Shown here piece by piece: positions 1 to 7,655 of a stretch of 18,315 bases of DNA; positions within the stretch are counted from its first letter, which is position 1; the number at the start of each line of letters is the position of its first letter. Position numbers and translations under genes: made by a program. Under the pieces are notes generated by a model. The model was not told the DNA's origin. It was given only the letters and a program-made list of their open reading frames with translations, and searched no databases. Source of the stretch: JAGXQV01 sp964505475. Lineage in GTDB: Bacteria > Pseudomonadota > Gammaproteobacteria > Burkholderiales > Sulfuricellaceae. The DNA lies in the NCBI GenBank assembly GCA_964505475.1, contig CAZDIJ010000055.1, positions 1 through 18,315 of the forward strand, given 5' to 3'.

Positions 1-1802
1 CCCGCCAGGCGATCATCGTCGACGAGCTGCCCTACCAGGTCAACAAGAAGAACCTGCTGGAGAAAATCGCCGAACTGGTGCGCGAAAAGCGCCTCGAGGG
101 CATTTCCGAGTTGCGCGACGAATCGGACAAATCCGGCATGCGCATGGTGATCGAACTCAAGCGCGGCGAAAACCCCGAGGTCATCCTCAACAACCTCTAC
201 AAGCTCACCCAGTTGCAGGACACCTTCGGCATGAACATGGTGGCGCTGGTGGATGGCCAGCCGCGGCTGCTCAACCTCAAGCAGATGCTCGACGCCTTCC
301 TGCGCCACCGCCGCGAAGTGGTGACGCGCCGCACCGTCTTCGAACTGCGCAAGGCGCGTGACCGCGGCCATATCCTGGAAGGCCTGGCGGTGGCGCTGTC
401 CAACGTCGACGAGGTGATCGCCCTGATTAAGGCCGCGCCTACCCCGGCGGTGGCCAAGGAAGGGCTGATGGGGCGCCAGTGGCGCTCGCAATTGGTGGAG
501 GACATGCTCAAGCGCGCCGCCGCCGACGCCTCGCGCCCGGAAGGGCTGGCGCCCGAATTCGGCCTACAGGCGCAAGGCTACCGACTCTCCGAAACGCAGG
601 CGCAAGCCATCCTCGAGCTGCGTCTGCAACGCCTGACCGGCCTGGAGCAGGACAAGATCGTCGCCGAATACAAGGAGGTGATGGATAAAATCGCCGACCT
701 CCTTGACATCCTGGCGAAGCCGCAGCGAGTGACCGAGATCATCGTCCAGGAGTTGAACGCCATCAAGCTCCAGTTCGGCGACAAACGGCGCAGCGAAATC
801 GTCGCCCATGCCCAGGATTTGAGCCTGGAAGACCTGATCGCGCCGCAGGACGTGGTGGTTACGCTATCCCACAGCGGCTACATCAAATCCCAGCCGCTGG
901 AAGACTACCGTGCGCAAAAGCGCGGCGGACGGGGCAAGCAGGCGACGGCGACCAAGGAAGACGATTTCATCGAAAAACTCTTCATCGCCAACACCCACGA
1001 CTACATCCTGTGCTTCTCCAACCGCGGCCGCGTCTACTGGATCAAGGTCTATGAAGTGCCGCAAGGCAGCCGCATCTCGCGCGGCAAGCCGATCGTCAAT
1101 GTGCTGCAACTGGAGGATGGCGAGAAGATCAACGCCATCCTGCCGGTCAAGGAGTTCGACGACAAGCATTTCATTTTCATGGCGACCTCCAACGGCATCG
1201 TCAAGAAAACCCCGCTCTCCGATTTCTCGCGCCCGACCCGCCGCGGCATCATCGCCGTCAACCTGGACGAAGGCGATTTCCTGATCGGCGTCGCCATCAC
1301 CGACGGCCAGCACGACGTGATGCTGTTCTCCGACGGCGGCAAGGCGGTGCGCTTCGACGAGAACGACGTGCGCCCGATGGGGCGCGTGTCGCGCGGCGTG
1401 ATCGGCATGCGTCTGGCGACGGGACAAAAAGTGATTTCCATGCTGGTTGCCGGCGGCGAGCACCTGACCGTCCTCACCGCCACCGAGAATGGCTTCGGCA
1501 AACGTTCCCCGATCGGCGAATACACTCGTCACGGCCGCGGCACGCAGGGCATGATCGCGATCCAGACTACCGACCGCAACGGCAAGGTGGTGGCGGCCAC
1601 GCTGGTGGACGAGGACGACGAGATCATGCTGATAACCAACGACGGCGTACTGATCCGCACCCGCGTCAAGGAGATCCGCATCATGGGGCGCGCCACCCAG
1701 GGCGTGACGCTAATCAATGTGGATGAAGGCGGCAAGCTGGTCGGTCTGGAGCGCATCGTCGAAACCGACAGCGACGAGCCTAATCTCGACCTCAAGTTCT
1801 GA
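1..1802 (+). CDS. gyrA: DNA gyrase subunit A, C-terminal part (5' end outside window)
   Basis: GyrA is the DNA breakage and wrapping subunit of the A2B2 gyrase that introduces negative supercoils using ATP. The reading frame is open from the first complete codon at base 3, giving about 599 residues of a protein usually near 850-880, so roughly 260 N-terminal residues, including the active-site tyrosine region, lie upstream. The visible part begins with the conserved IIVDELPYQVNK stretch, continues through the coiled-coil and tower region (RHRREVVTRRT, LRLQRLTGLEQDKI), and carries the GyrA box QKRGGRG at 915-935. That box distinguishes gyrase from ParC and opens the beta-pinwheel wrapping domain with its repeated blade motifs. 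The C-terminus is short (ends SDEPNLDLKF), without the long acidic tail known from E. coli GyrA. serC starts 11 bases downstream. Identification is very secure. Confidence 0.98.
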   Translation, partial: RQAIIVDELPYQVNKKNLLEKIAELVREKRLEGISELRDESDKSGMRMVIELKRGENPEVILNNLYKLTQLQDTFGMNMVALVDGQPRLLNLKQMLDAFLRHRREVVTRRTVFELRKARDRGHILEGLAVALSNVDEVIALIKAAPTPAVAKEGLMGRQWRSQLVEDMLKRAAADASRPEGLAPEFGLQAQGYRLSETQAQAILELRLQRLTGLEQDKIVAEYKEVMDKIADLLDILAKPQRVTEIIVQELNAIKLQFGDKRRSEIVAHAQDLSLEDLIAPQDVVVTLSHSGYIKSQPLEDYRAQKRGGRGKQATATKEDDFIEKLFIANTHDYILCFSNRGRVYWIKVYEVPQGSRISRGKPIVNVLQLEDGEKINAILPVKEFDDKHFIFMATSNGIVKKTPLSDFSRPTRRGIIAVNLDEGDFLIGVAITDGQHDVMLFSDGGKAVRFDENDVRPMGRVSRGVIGMRLATGQKVISMLVAGGEHLTVLTATENGFGKRSPIGEYTRHGRGTQGMIAIQTTDRNGKVVAATLVDEDDEIMLITNDGVLIRTRVKEIRIMGRATQGVTLINVDEGGKLVGLERIVETDSDEPNLDLKF

Positions 1803-1813
1803 GAACGCCGCTG

Positions 1814-2896
1814 ATGGAACGCATCCATAATTTCAGCGCCGGCCCCGCCATGCTGCCCCAGGAAGTCCTGGAGCAGGCGCGCGACGAACTGCCCAACTGG
1901 CAGGGCTGCGGCATGTCGGTGATGGAAATGAGCCATCGCGGCAAGGAATTCATGGGCATCCTCGCCCAGGCCGAGGCTGACCTGCGCGACCTGATGGGCA
2001 TTCCCTCCAACTACAAGGTGCTGTTCCTGCAAGGCGGGGCGACGCTGCAATTCGCCCAGATACCCATGAACCTGCTGAATGGCGGCAGCGCCGACTATCT
2101 GGTCACCGGTTCCTGGTCGAAGAAGGCCTACAAGGAAGCTCAAAAGGTCGGCAAGTCCCGGCTCGCCGGCTCGACGGAAAGCGACAGGTTCACGCGCTGG
2201 TTCGCCGCCGGCGAACTCGACCTCGATCCTTCCGCCGCCTATCTGCACGTGTGCACCAACGAAACCATCCACGGCGTCGAAGTCCCCGATGGCGCCATTT
2301 TTCCGGACGGCGTCCCGCTGGTGGCGGACATGTCGTCGCACATCCTCTCGCGCCCCCTCGACGTGTCGCGCTATGCGCTGATCTACGCCGGGGCGCAGAA
2401 GAACATCGGTCCGGCCGGAGTCACCCTGGTGATCGTCCGCGACGACCTGCTCGGCAAGGCGCCGTCCGACATCCCGACCCTGCTCGACTATGCGGTTCAG
2501 GCCGAACACGGCTCGATGCTCAACACCCCGCCGACTTACGCCATCTACGTTGCCGGCCTGGTGTTCCGCTGGCTGAAGCGCCAGGGCGGATTGGCGGCGG
2601 TCGAAAAGCACAATATCGAAAAAGCCGCGCTGCTCTACGGCGCCATCGACGCCAGCACGCTCTACCGCAACCCGGTGGAGCCTTCCAGCCGCTCGCGCAT
2701 GAATATTCCCTTCACCCTCACCCGTGAAGGACTCGACGAGACCTTCATCGCCGAAGCGAAGAAGCGCGGCATCGTGCAGATCAAGGGACATAGTTCGGTG
2801 GGCGGCATGCGCGCCTCGATCTACAACGCCATGCCGCTCGACGGCGTCCGGGCGCTGACCGAATTCATGAAGGATTTCGAGCGCAGCCATGGCTGA
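1814..2896 (+). CDS. serC: Phosphoserine aminotransferase
   Basis: This PLP enzyme converts 3-phosphohydroxypyruvate and glutamate to O-phosphoserine, the second step of serine synthesis; the same enzyme family also serves vitamin B6 synthesis (3-hydroxy-4-phosphohydroxythreonine). The 360 residues match the usual family length (about 360). The N-terminus NFSAGPAMLP is the family signature, and the PLP-binding lysine lies in GAQKNIGPAG (Lys196). The C-terminal GHSSVGGMRASIYNA stretch is also typical. The ATG at 1814 places NFSAGP at residues 5-10 as in homologues and has a GAGAA element about 8 bases upstream. Its last 8 bases overlap the start of pheA, which suggests translational coupling within one operon. 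The serC-pheA pairing is common in beta- and gammaproteobacteria. Confidence 0.97.
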   Translation: MERIHNFSAGPAMLPQEVLEQARDELPNWQGCGMSVMEMSHRGKEFMGILAQAEADLRDLMGIPSNYKVLFLQGGATLQFAQIPMNLLNGGSADYLVTGSWSKKAYKEAQKVGKSRLAGSTESDRFTRWFAAGELDLDPSAAYLHVCTNETIHGVEVPDGAIFPDGVPLVADMSSHILSRPLDVSRYALIYAGAQKNIGPAGVTLVIVRDDLLGKAPSDIPTLLDYAVQAEHGSMLNTPPTYAIYVAGLVFRWLKRQGGLAAVEKHNIEKAALLYGAIDASTLYRNPVEPSSRSRMNIPFTLTREGLDETFIAEAKKRGIVQIKGHSSVGGMRASIYNAMPLDGVRALTEFMKDFERSHG

Positions 2897-3956
2897 CGAA
2901 CTTTCCCAGCACCGCGCCGCCATCGACGCCATCGACGACGAGATACTCAAGCTCGTCAACGCCCGCGCCGGCCATGCCCAGGCCATCGGCGCCCTCAAGG
3001 GCGGCGGCGTGATCTACCGTCCCGAGCGCGAAGCCCAGGTGCTGCGCCGCGTCAAGGAAAACAACCCCGGTCCTCTGGACGGCGAAACCGTGGCGCGCCT
3101 GTTCCGCGAAATCATGTCGTCCTGCCTGGCTTTGGAAAAACCGCTTGCCGTCGCCTTTCTCGGCCCCCAGGGGTCGTTCAGCCAAGCCGCCGCGGTCAAG
3201 CATTTCGGCCATGCCGCGCTGACCCAGCCCTGCGCCTCCATCGACGAGGCGTTCCGTAGCGTCGAAGCGGGCAGCGCCGATTACGGCGTGGTGCCGGTAG
3301 AAAACTCCACCGGCGGCGCGGTCGGCACCACCCTCGATCTGCTCCTGGCATCGCCGCTCAAGGTCTGCGGCGAGGTCGATCTGCGCGTGCACCAGTTCCT
3401 CCTGCGTAAGCACGGAGCGGCGGAAAAGCCCGTCAAGGTCTATTCTCACGCCCAATCCTTCGCCCAATGCCACGAATGGCTCAACCAGAACCTGCCCGGC
3501 ATCGAGCGGCTGGTGGTGGCGAGCAACAGCGAGGCGGCGCGCCTCGCAGCCCAAGACGGCAATGCCGCGGCCATCGCCGGCGAAGTGGCGGCAGAACTGT
3601 ACGGTCTGGACAAGACCGCCGAAAATATCGAGGACAAACCCAACAACACCACCCGTTTCCTGGTGATCGGCACTCACGATGCCGCGCCTTCCGGCAAGGA
3701 CAAGACCTCGCTGGCTTTGTCCGCCAAGAACCGGCCTGGCGCGGTGTTCGAATTGCTCGCGCCGCTCGCCGACAATCAGGTCAGCATGACCAAGCTGGAA
3801 TCGCGTCCCTCCAAGATGGGAATGTGGGAATACGTGTTCTTCATGGATATAGAAGGCCACCGCGAAGAGCCGAAAATCGCCCAGGCACTGGCCGAGTTGT
3901 CCGCCAAGGCGGCGTTCGTCAAGGTGCTCGGGTCCTACCCGACAGCCGTGCTGTAA
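2889..3956 (+). CDS. pheA: Bifunctional chorismate mutase/prephenate dehydratase (P-protein)
   Basis: This enzyme converts chorismate to prephenate and then to phenylpyruvate, the committed route to phenylalanine. Three parts are visible in 355 residues. An AroQ-type chorismate mutase helix bundle (about 1-85) starts with HRAAIDAIDDEILKLVNAR. The prephenate dehydratase domain (about 87-265) has AFLGPQGSFS, VPVENSTGG and the catalytic TRF motif at 255-257. A C-terminal ACT domain (about 270-350) has ESRP at 304-307, the phenylalanine-binding motif of the family, so feedback inhibition by phenylalanine is expected. The ATG lies inside the end of serC (8-base overlap), which fixes the start well. 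The downstream gene begins 8 bases after the stop. Confidence 0.97.
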   Translation: MADELSQHRAAIDAIDDEILKLVNARAGHAQAIGALKGGGVIYRPEREAQVLRRVKENNPGPLDGETVARLFREIMSSCLALEKPLAVAFLGPQGSFSQAAAVKHFGHAALTQPCASIDEAFRSVEAGSADYGVVPVENSTGGAVGTTLDLLLASPLKVCGEVDLRVHQFLLRKHGAAEKPVKVYSHAQSFAQCHEWLNQNLPGIERLVVASNSEAARLAAQDGNAAAIAGEVAAELYGLDKTAENIEDKPNNTTRFLVIGTHDAAPSGKDKTSLALSAKNRPGAVFELLAPLADNQVSMTKLESRPSKMGMWEYVFFMDIEGHREEPKIAQALAELSAKAAFVKVLGSYPTAVL

Positions 3957-3964
3957 GGAATCGT

Positions 3965-4537
3965 ATGGACAAGGATCTGAAAATAAAATCAAGCGCCGCC
4001 GCGCCCGACCTCGACTGGAGCCAGGTGCGCGAGACCATCCTGATGCTCGGCCTGGCCATCGGCCAGATCGAAATAGCGATGCGCGACAGCGACGAGTCGG
4101 TCACGGTGCTGACCGACTCCTTCACCTCGATGTTCGGCGCCTTGCAGGCGATCGGCGAAGCCGCCCAGCGTTTGCCCGACGATGAACTCAGCCGGGAAAC
4201 CCGCGCCTCCATCGAAAAAAACAGCGCCTTCGTGTCGGAGCACGTGCAGCAGGCGATTGTCGCCTTCCAGTTCTACGATCGCCTGGTGCAGCGCATGGAT
4301 CACGTTTGCCGCAGCATTGACGGCCTGGCCGAGTTGATCTCGGACAGGAACCGTTTGTTTCAGCCGACCGAATGGGTCGCCATCCAGCAGCGGATCCGCT
4401 CCAAATACACCATGGAATCGGAACGCATCATGTTCGACGCCATGCTGGGCGGCGCCAGCATCGCCGAAGCCCTGGCGTTGTGCAAGGAAAACGCGCCGCA
4501 GGACAAACCGGCCGGCGACGACATCGAGTTGTTCTGA
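3965..4537 (+). CDS. Conserved-looking protein of unknown function inside the aromatic operon (190 aa)
   Basis: I do not recognise a named family. The ATG at 3965 is chosen because AAGGA (3956-3960) sits just upstream and it starts right after pheA; the frame is open further upstream, but that part lies antiparallel-free inside pheA in another frame. The protein is largely helical by eye and soluble, with no signal peptide or membrane segment. Features are: an N-terminal helix WSQVRETILMLGLAIGQIEI, a middle stretch AFQFYDRLVQRMDHV that resembles the helical FQD-type segments of chemotaxis-associated proteins, a charged segment IRSKYTMESERIMFDAM, and a disordered Pro/Asp-rich tail ending in DDIELF. 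The tail looks like a short C-terminal docking peptide, as seen in some chemotaxis proteins; that link is inference. It is spaced 8 bases from pheA and 15 from hisC, so it is probably cotranscribed with them. Confidence 0.85.
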   Translation: MDKDLKIKSSAAAPDLDWSQVRETILMLGLAIGQIEIAMRDSDESVTVLTDSFTSMFGALQAIGEAAQRLPDDELSRETRASIEKNSAFVSEHVQQAIVAFQFYDRLVQRMDHVCRSIDGLAELISDRNRLFQPTEWVAIQQRIRSKYTMESERIMFDAMLGGASIAEALALCKENAPQDKPAGDDIELF

Positions 4538-4552
4538 GGACGGACGCCACGC

Positions 4553-5650
4553 ATGGATTTATGTGAACTCGCCCCTTCCCACGTGCGCGCCATCGCGCCT
4601 TATCCGCCGGGCAAGCCGATTTCCGAGCTGGCGCGCGAAATGGGTCTGGACGAGGCCGACATCGTCAAGCTGGCCTCCAACGAAAATCCCCTGGGCGCCA
4701 GCCCGCGCGCCCTGGCGGCGATGGAAAATGTTTTCATGGAAATCGCCCGCTACCCGGACGGCAACGGTTACGCCTTGAAGGCGGCACTGGCGCAACGCTT
4801 CGGCGTGGCGCTCAACCAGATCGTGCTGGGAAACGGCTCCAACGACGTGCTGGAACTGGCGGCGCGCGCCTTTCTCACCGCGCAGACCTCGGCGGTCTAT
4901 GCTCAGCATGCTTTTGCCGTCTACCCCCTGGTCATCCAGGCCACCGGCGCGCGCGGCATCGAGGCGCCGGCCAGGGATTTCGGCCACGACCCGAAAGCCA
5001 TGCTGGAAGCGATCGACGACGACACCCGCGTCGTTTTCATCGCCAATCCCAACAACCCCACCGGCACCCTGCTCAAACCGGACGAATTGCTCGGCCTGAT
5101 CGAGCGCGTGCCGGAAAGCGTCATCGTCGTGCTCGACGAAGCCTATACCGAATATTTGCCGGAAGGCCTGCGTTCGGACAGCCCGGCTTGGCTCAAGCGC
5201 TTTCCCAACCTGATCGTGACGCGCACCTTCTCCAAAGCCTACGGCCTGGCCGGCCTGCGCATCGGTTTCGCCCTGGCCAGCCCTCAAGTCGCCGACATGC
5301 TCAACCGCGTGCGCCAGCCCTTCAACGTCGGCAGCCTGGCGCAGGCGGCGGCGGTTGCGGCGATGGAGGACGAGGCGTTTCTTGACGAATGCCTGGAAAT
5401 CAACCGCAAGGGCATGGAACAGCTCATCGCCGGCTTCAAGCGCCTGGGACTCGACTATATTCCGTCTTACGGCAACTTCGTCACGGTCAAGGTCGGCAAT
5501 GCCGCAACCCTATATCACAGCCTGCTCAAGAAAGGCGTTATCGTCCGCCCGGTCGGCAATTACGGGATGCCAGAACATCTCCGTATATCGGTCGGATTGG
5601 AGGAGGAAAACCGGATTTTTCTGAAAGCCCTGGAGGAATCCTTATCCTAA
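4553..5650 (+). CDS. hisC: Histidinol-phosphate/aromatic aminotransferase (HisC family)
   Basis: This is a class I/II PLP aminotransferase of the HisC family, 365 residues, the usual length. The N-terminal block RAIAPYPPGKPISELARE and KLASNENPLG are HisC signatures. NPNNPTGT forms part of the cofactor and substrate site. The PLP lysine is Lys228 in TFSKAYGLAGLRIG, and RPVGNYGMPEHLRISVG near the C-terminus carries the substrate carboxylate arginine. HisC converts imidazole acetol-phosphate to histidinol-phosphate, but family members placed in a pheA/tyrA cluster, as here, commonly act as aromatic transaminases on phenylpyruvate and hydroxyphenylpyruvate. The context therefore favours a role in Phe/Tyr synthesis, possibly with dual use. 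Start ATG at 4553 fits homologues; GAGGA is about 12 bases upstream. Confidence 0.93.
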   Translation: MDLCELAPSHVRAIAPYPPGKPISELAREMGLDEADIVKLASNENPLGASPRALAAMENVFMEIARYPDGNGYALKAALAQRFGVALNQIVLGNGSNDVLELAARAFLTAQTSAVYAQHAFAVYPLVIQATGARGIEAPARDFGHDPKAMLEAIDDDTRVVFIANPNNPTGTLLKPDELLGLIERVPESVIVVLDEAYTEYLPEGLRSDSPAWLKRFPNLIVTRTFSKAYGLAGLRIGFALASPQVADMLNRVRQPFNVGSLAQAAAVAAMEDEAFLDECLEINRKGMEQLIAGFKRLGLDYIPSYGNFVTVKVGNAATLYHSLLKKGVIVRPVGNYGMPEHLRISVGLEEENRIFLKALEESLS

Positions 5651-5711
5651 TCAATGCGGAACGGGTCGGCATAGAATCCACCCGCCAAGGTTACCAAGTA
5701 CTGGAGATAGC

Positions 5712-6728
5712 ATGATCATCGTAATGAACCCCGACGCCAGCGAAGAGCAAATCGCGGGGGTAGTCAAACGCATCAAGGATTTCGGCCTCGACGTCAACAT
5801 TTCGCGCGGCACCGAACGCACCGTCATCGGCTGCATCGGCGACGAGCGCAAGCTGCTCATCGAGTCGGTCGATGCTCTGCCCGGCGTCGAGCAAGCCATG
5901 AACATCGTCAAGCCCTACAAGATCGTGGCGCGCGAGTGGCACAAGGACAACACCGTCATCGACATCAAGGGCATCAAGCTGGGCGGCAACCAGATCCAGG
6001 TGATCGGCGGCCCCTGCTCGGTGGAAACCGACGAGCAGATGGAAAAAGCCGCGCAGGGCGTGGTGGACGCCGGCTGCCACATGATGCGCGGCGGCGCCTT
6101 CAAGCCGCGCACCAGTCCCTACGCCTTCCAGGGGCATGGCGTGGAAGGCCTGGCGATGTTCCGCAAGGCCGCCGACAAGCACAAGCTGCCCATCGTCACC
6201 GAACTGATGGATGTACGCACCGTCGACGCCTTCCTCGAATACGGCGTGGACGTGATCCAGATCGGCACGCGCAACATGCAGAATTTCGACCTGCTCAAGG
6301 AAGTCGGCCGGCTCAACGTCCCGGTAATCCTCAAGCGCGGTCTGTCCTCCACCATCTCCGAATGGCTGATGTCTGCGGAATACATCGCCGCCGGCGGCAA
6401 CCACAACATCATCTTCTGCGAGCGCGGCATCCGCACCTTCGAGAAGGCTTACCGCAACGTGCTGGACGTTACCGCGATCCCGGTGCTGAAGAAGGAAACC
6501 CACCTGCCGGTGATCGTCGATCCCTCCCACGCCGGCGGCAAGGCATGGATGGTGCCGGCGCTCTCGCAAGCGGCCATCGCCGCCGGCGCCGACGGCCTGC
6601 TGGTGGAAATGCACCCCAGCCCGTGCGATGCCTGGTGCGACGCCGACCAGGCGCTTACGCCGGAAGAGTTGAAGAACCTGATGGGTACGCTCGGCGCCAT
6701 CGCCGGGGCCATCGGACGGACGCTGTAA
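5712..6728 (+). CDS. aroF: 3-deoxy-7-phosphoheptulonate (DAHP) synthase, type I-beta
   Basis: DAHP synthase condenses phosphoenolpyruvate with erythrose 4-phosphate, the first step of the shikimate pathway. The 338 residues show an N-terminal ferredoxin-like domain (about 1-68, MIIVMNPDASEEQIAGVV) followed by a KDPG/DAHP-type TIM barrel. Metal and substrate residues are recognisable: Cys102 in GGPCSVE, KPRTSPYAFQG, the KRG motif, His273 in DPSHAGG and Glu299 in LLVEMHP. The N-terminal domain marks the Thermotoga-like type I-beta group, in which it mediates feedback control by Tyr or Phe; control here is inferred from that. GGAG at 5703-5706 is a good ribosome binding site for the ATG at 5712. 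The gene lies 61 bases after hisC and 12 before tyrA. The symbol could equally be given as aroG or aroA by other naming schemes. Confidence 0.95.
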   Translation: MIIVMNPDASEEQIAGVVKRIKDFGLDVNISRGTERTVIGCIGDERKLLIESVDALPGVEQAMNIVKPYKIVAREWHKDNTVIDIKGIKLGGNQIQVIGGPCSVETDEQMEKAAQGVVDAGCHMMRGGAFKPRTSPYAFQGHGVEGLAMFRKAADKHKLPIVTELMDVRTVDAFLEYGVDVIQIGTRNMQNFDLLKEVGRLNVPVILKRGLSSTISEWLMSAEYIAAGGNHNIIFCERGIRTFEKAYRNVLDVTAIPVLKKETHLPVIVDPSHAGGKAWMVPALSQAAIAAGADGLLVEMHPSPCDAWCDADQALTPEELKNLMGTLGAIAGAIGRTL

Positions 6729-6740
6729 GAACTCGCTTCC

Positions 6741-7622
6741 GTGGTTAAACCGCTCATCGGCAAACTGGCTATCTTCGGCGTCGGGCTGATCGGCGGCTCG
6801 TTCGCGCTGGCCTTGCGCGAAGCGGGCGTAGTGGGCGAGATCGTCGGAGTCGGGCGCAGCGCGGAAAACCTCCGTGCCGCGCTCGACCTGGGGGTCATCG
6901 ACTGGATCGCCGCCGATGCCGCCGATGCGGTTAAGGGTGCCGATCTGGTCCTGCTGGCCATGCCGGTCGGGCAGATGGGCGCGGTGATGCGCCAGGTCGC
7001 GCCGCACCTGGAGGCGGGCAGCGCCGTCACCGATGCCGGCAGCACCAAGCAGGACGTGGTGGCGCTGGCGCGCGAGCATCTGGCCGGCAAGCTGTCCTGT
7101 TTCGTGCCCGGCCATCCGATCGCCGGCGCCGAAAACAGCGGAGTCACGGCGGCGCGCGCCGAACTGTTCCGCGACAGGAATATCGTCCTGACGCCGTTGC
7201 CGGAAAGCGACCCGGCTGTGGTCGAATTGACGGCCGCCGCCTGGCGCGCCTGCGGCGCACAGGTAGCACAAATGAGCGCCGCCGAGCACGACGCCATTTT
7301 CGCCGCGGTCAGTCATCTGCCCCACCTGCTGTCGTTCGCCCTGGTCGACGACATCGCCGCCAAGGCCAACGCCGCCGAGCTGTTCCGTTACGCCGCCAGC
7401 GGTTTCCGCGATTTCACGCGGATCGCCGCCAGTTCGCCGGAAATGTGGCGCGACATCTGCCTCGCCAACCGCGGCGCGCTGCTTGCCGAACTCGATGCCT
7501 ACCAAGCACAACTGGCGCGGCTGCGCGAAATGCTGGAGAAGAGCGACGGCGCGGCGCTGGAACAGGTTTTCCAGCAAGCAAGGCTAGCCCGCCGGCAATG
7601 GGCGGCGGACAGAAATTACTAA
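6741..7622 (+). CDS. tyrA: Prephenate dehydrogenase
   Basis: TyrA oxidatively decarboxylates prephenate to 4-hydroxyphenylpyruvate (or arogenate to tyrosine) with NAD(P)+. The 293 residues comprise an N-terminal Rossmann domain with GVGLIGGS (residues 13-20), a conserved GHPIAGAENSG stretch with His125 in the substrate pocket, and a C-terminal helical dimerisation domain beginning near SHLPHLLSFAL. There is no fused chorismate mutase, ACT or EPSP synthase domain, so it is the short stand-alone form. The start is taken as GTG at 6741, 12 bases after aroF; no ATG is available before the Rossmann motif. The ribosome binding site is weak, so coupling to aroF translation is likely. It ends this operon section; the next gene is not aroA. 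Confidence 0.94.
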   Translation: MVKPLIGKLAIFGVGLIGGSFALALREAGVVGEIVGVGRSAENLRAALDLGVIDWIAADAADAVKGADLVLLAMPVGQMGAVMRQVAPHLEAGSAVTDAGSTKQDVVALAREHLAGKLSCFVPGHPIAGAENSGVTAARAELFRDRNIVLTPLPESDPAVVELTAAAWRACGAQVAQMSAAEHDAIFAAVSHLPHLLSFALVDDIAAKANAAELFRYAASGFRDFTRIAASSPEMWRDICLANRGALLAELDAYQAQLARLREMLEKSDGAALEQVFQQARLARRQWAADRNY

Positions 7623-7655
7623 TCAACCGGTTTTATAGCTATCCAAGGAACGACA

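Noticed and set aside
1529..2998. 489-codon open frame on the minus strand
   Set aside because: Antisense to the gyrA end, serC and pheA start; no recognisable domain and biased composition.
3467..3964. Upstream extension of the 190-residue gene's frame
   Set aside because: The extension lies within pheA in another frame and is Arg/Gln-rich; the ATG at 3965 has a proper ribosome binding site and spacing.
2865..3992. 375-codon open frame on the minus strand
   Set aside because: Antisense to the well-supported pheA; no motif or ribosome binding site.
5651..5711. Possible promoter (TAGAAT) before the DAHP synthase gene
   Set aside because: No -35 hexamer at suitable spacing was found; operon read-through explains expression.
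5691..7577. 628-codon open frame on the minus strand
   Set aside because: It lies entirely antisense to aroF and tyrA, both of which have full motif sets. The composition (His/Asp/Gly/Arg-rich, no motifs) is what high-GC codon bias produces on the opposite strand.
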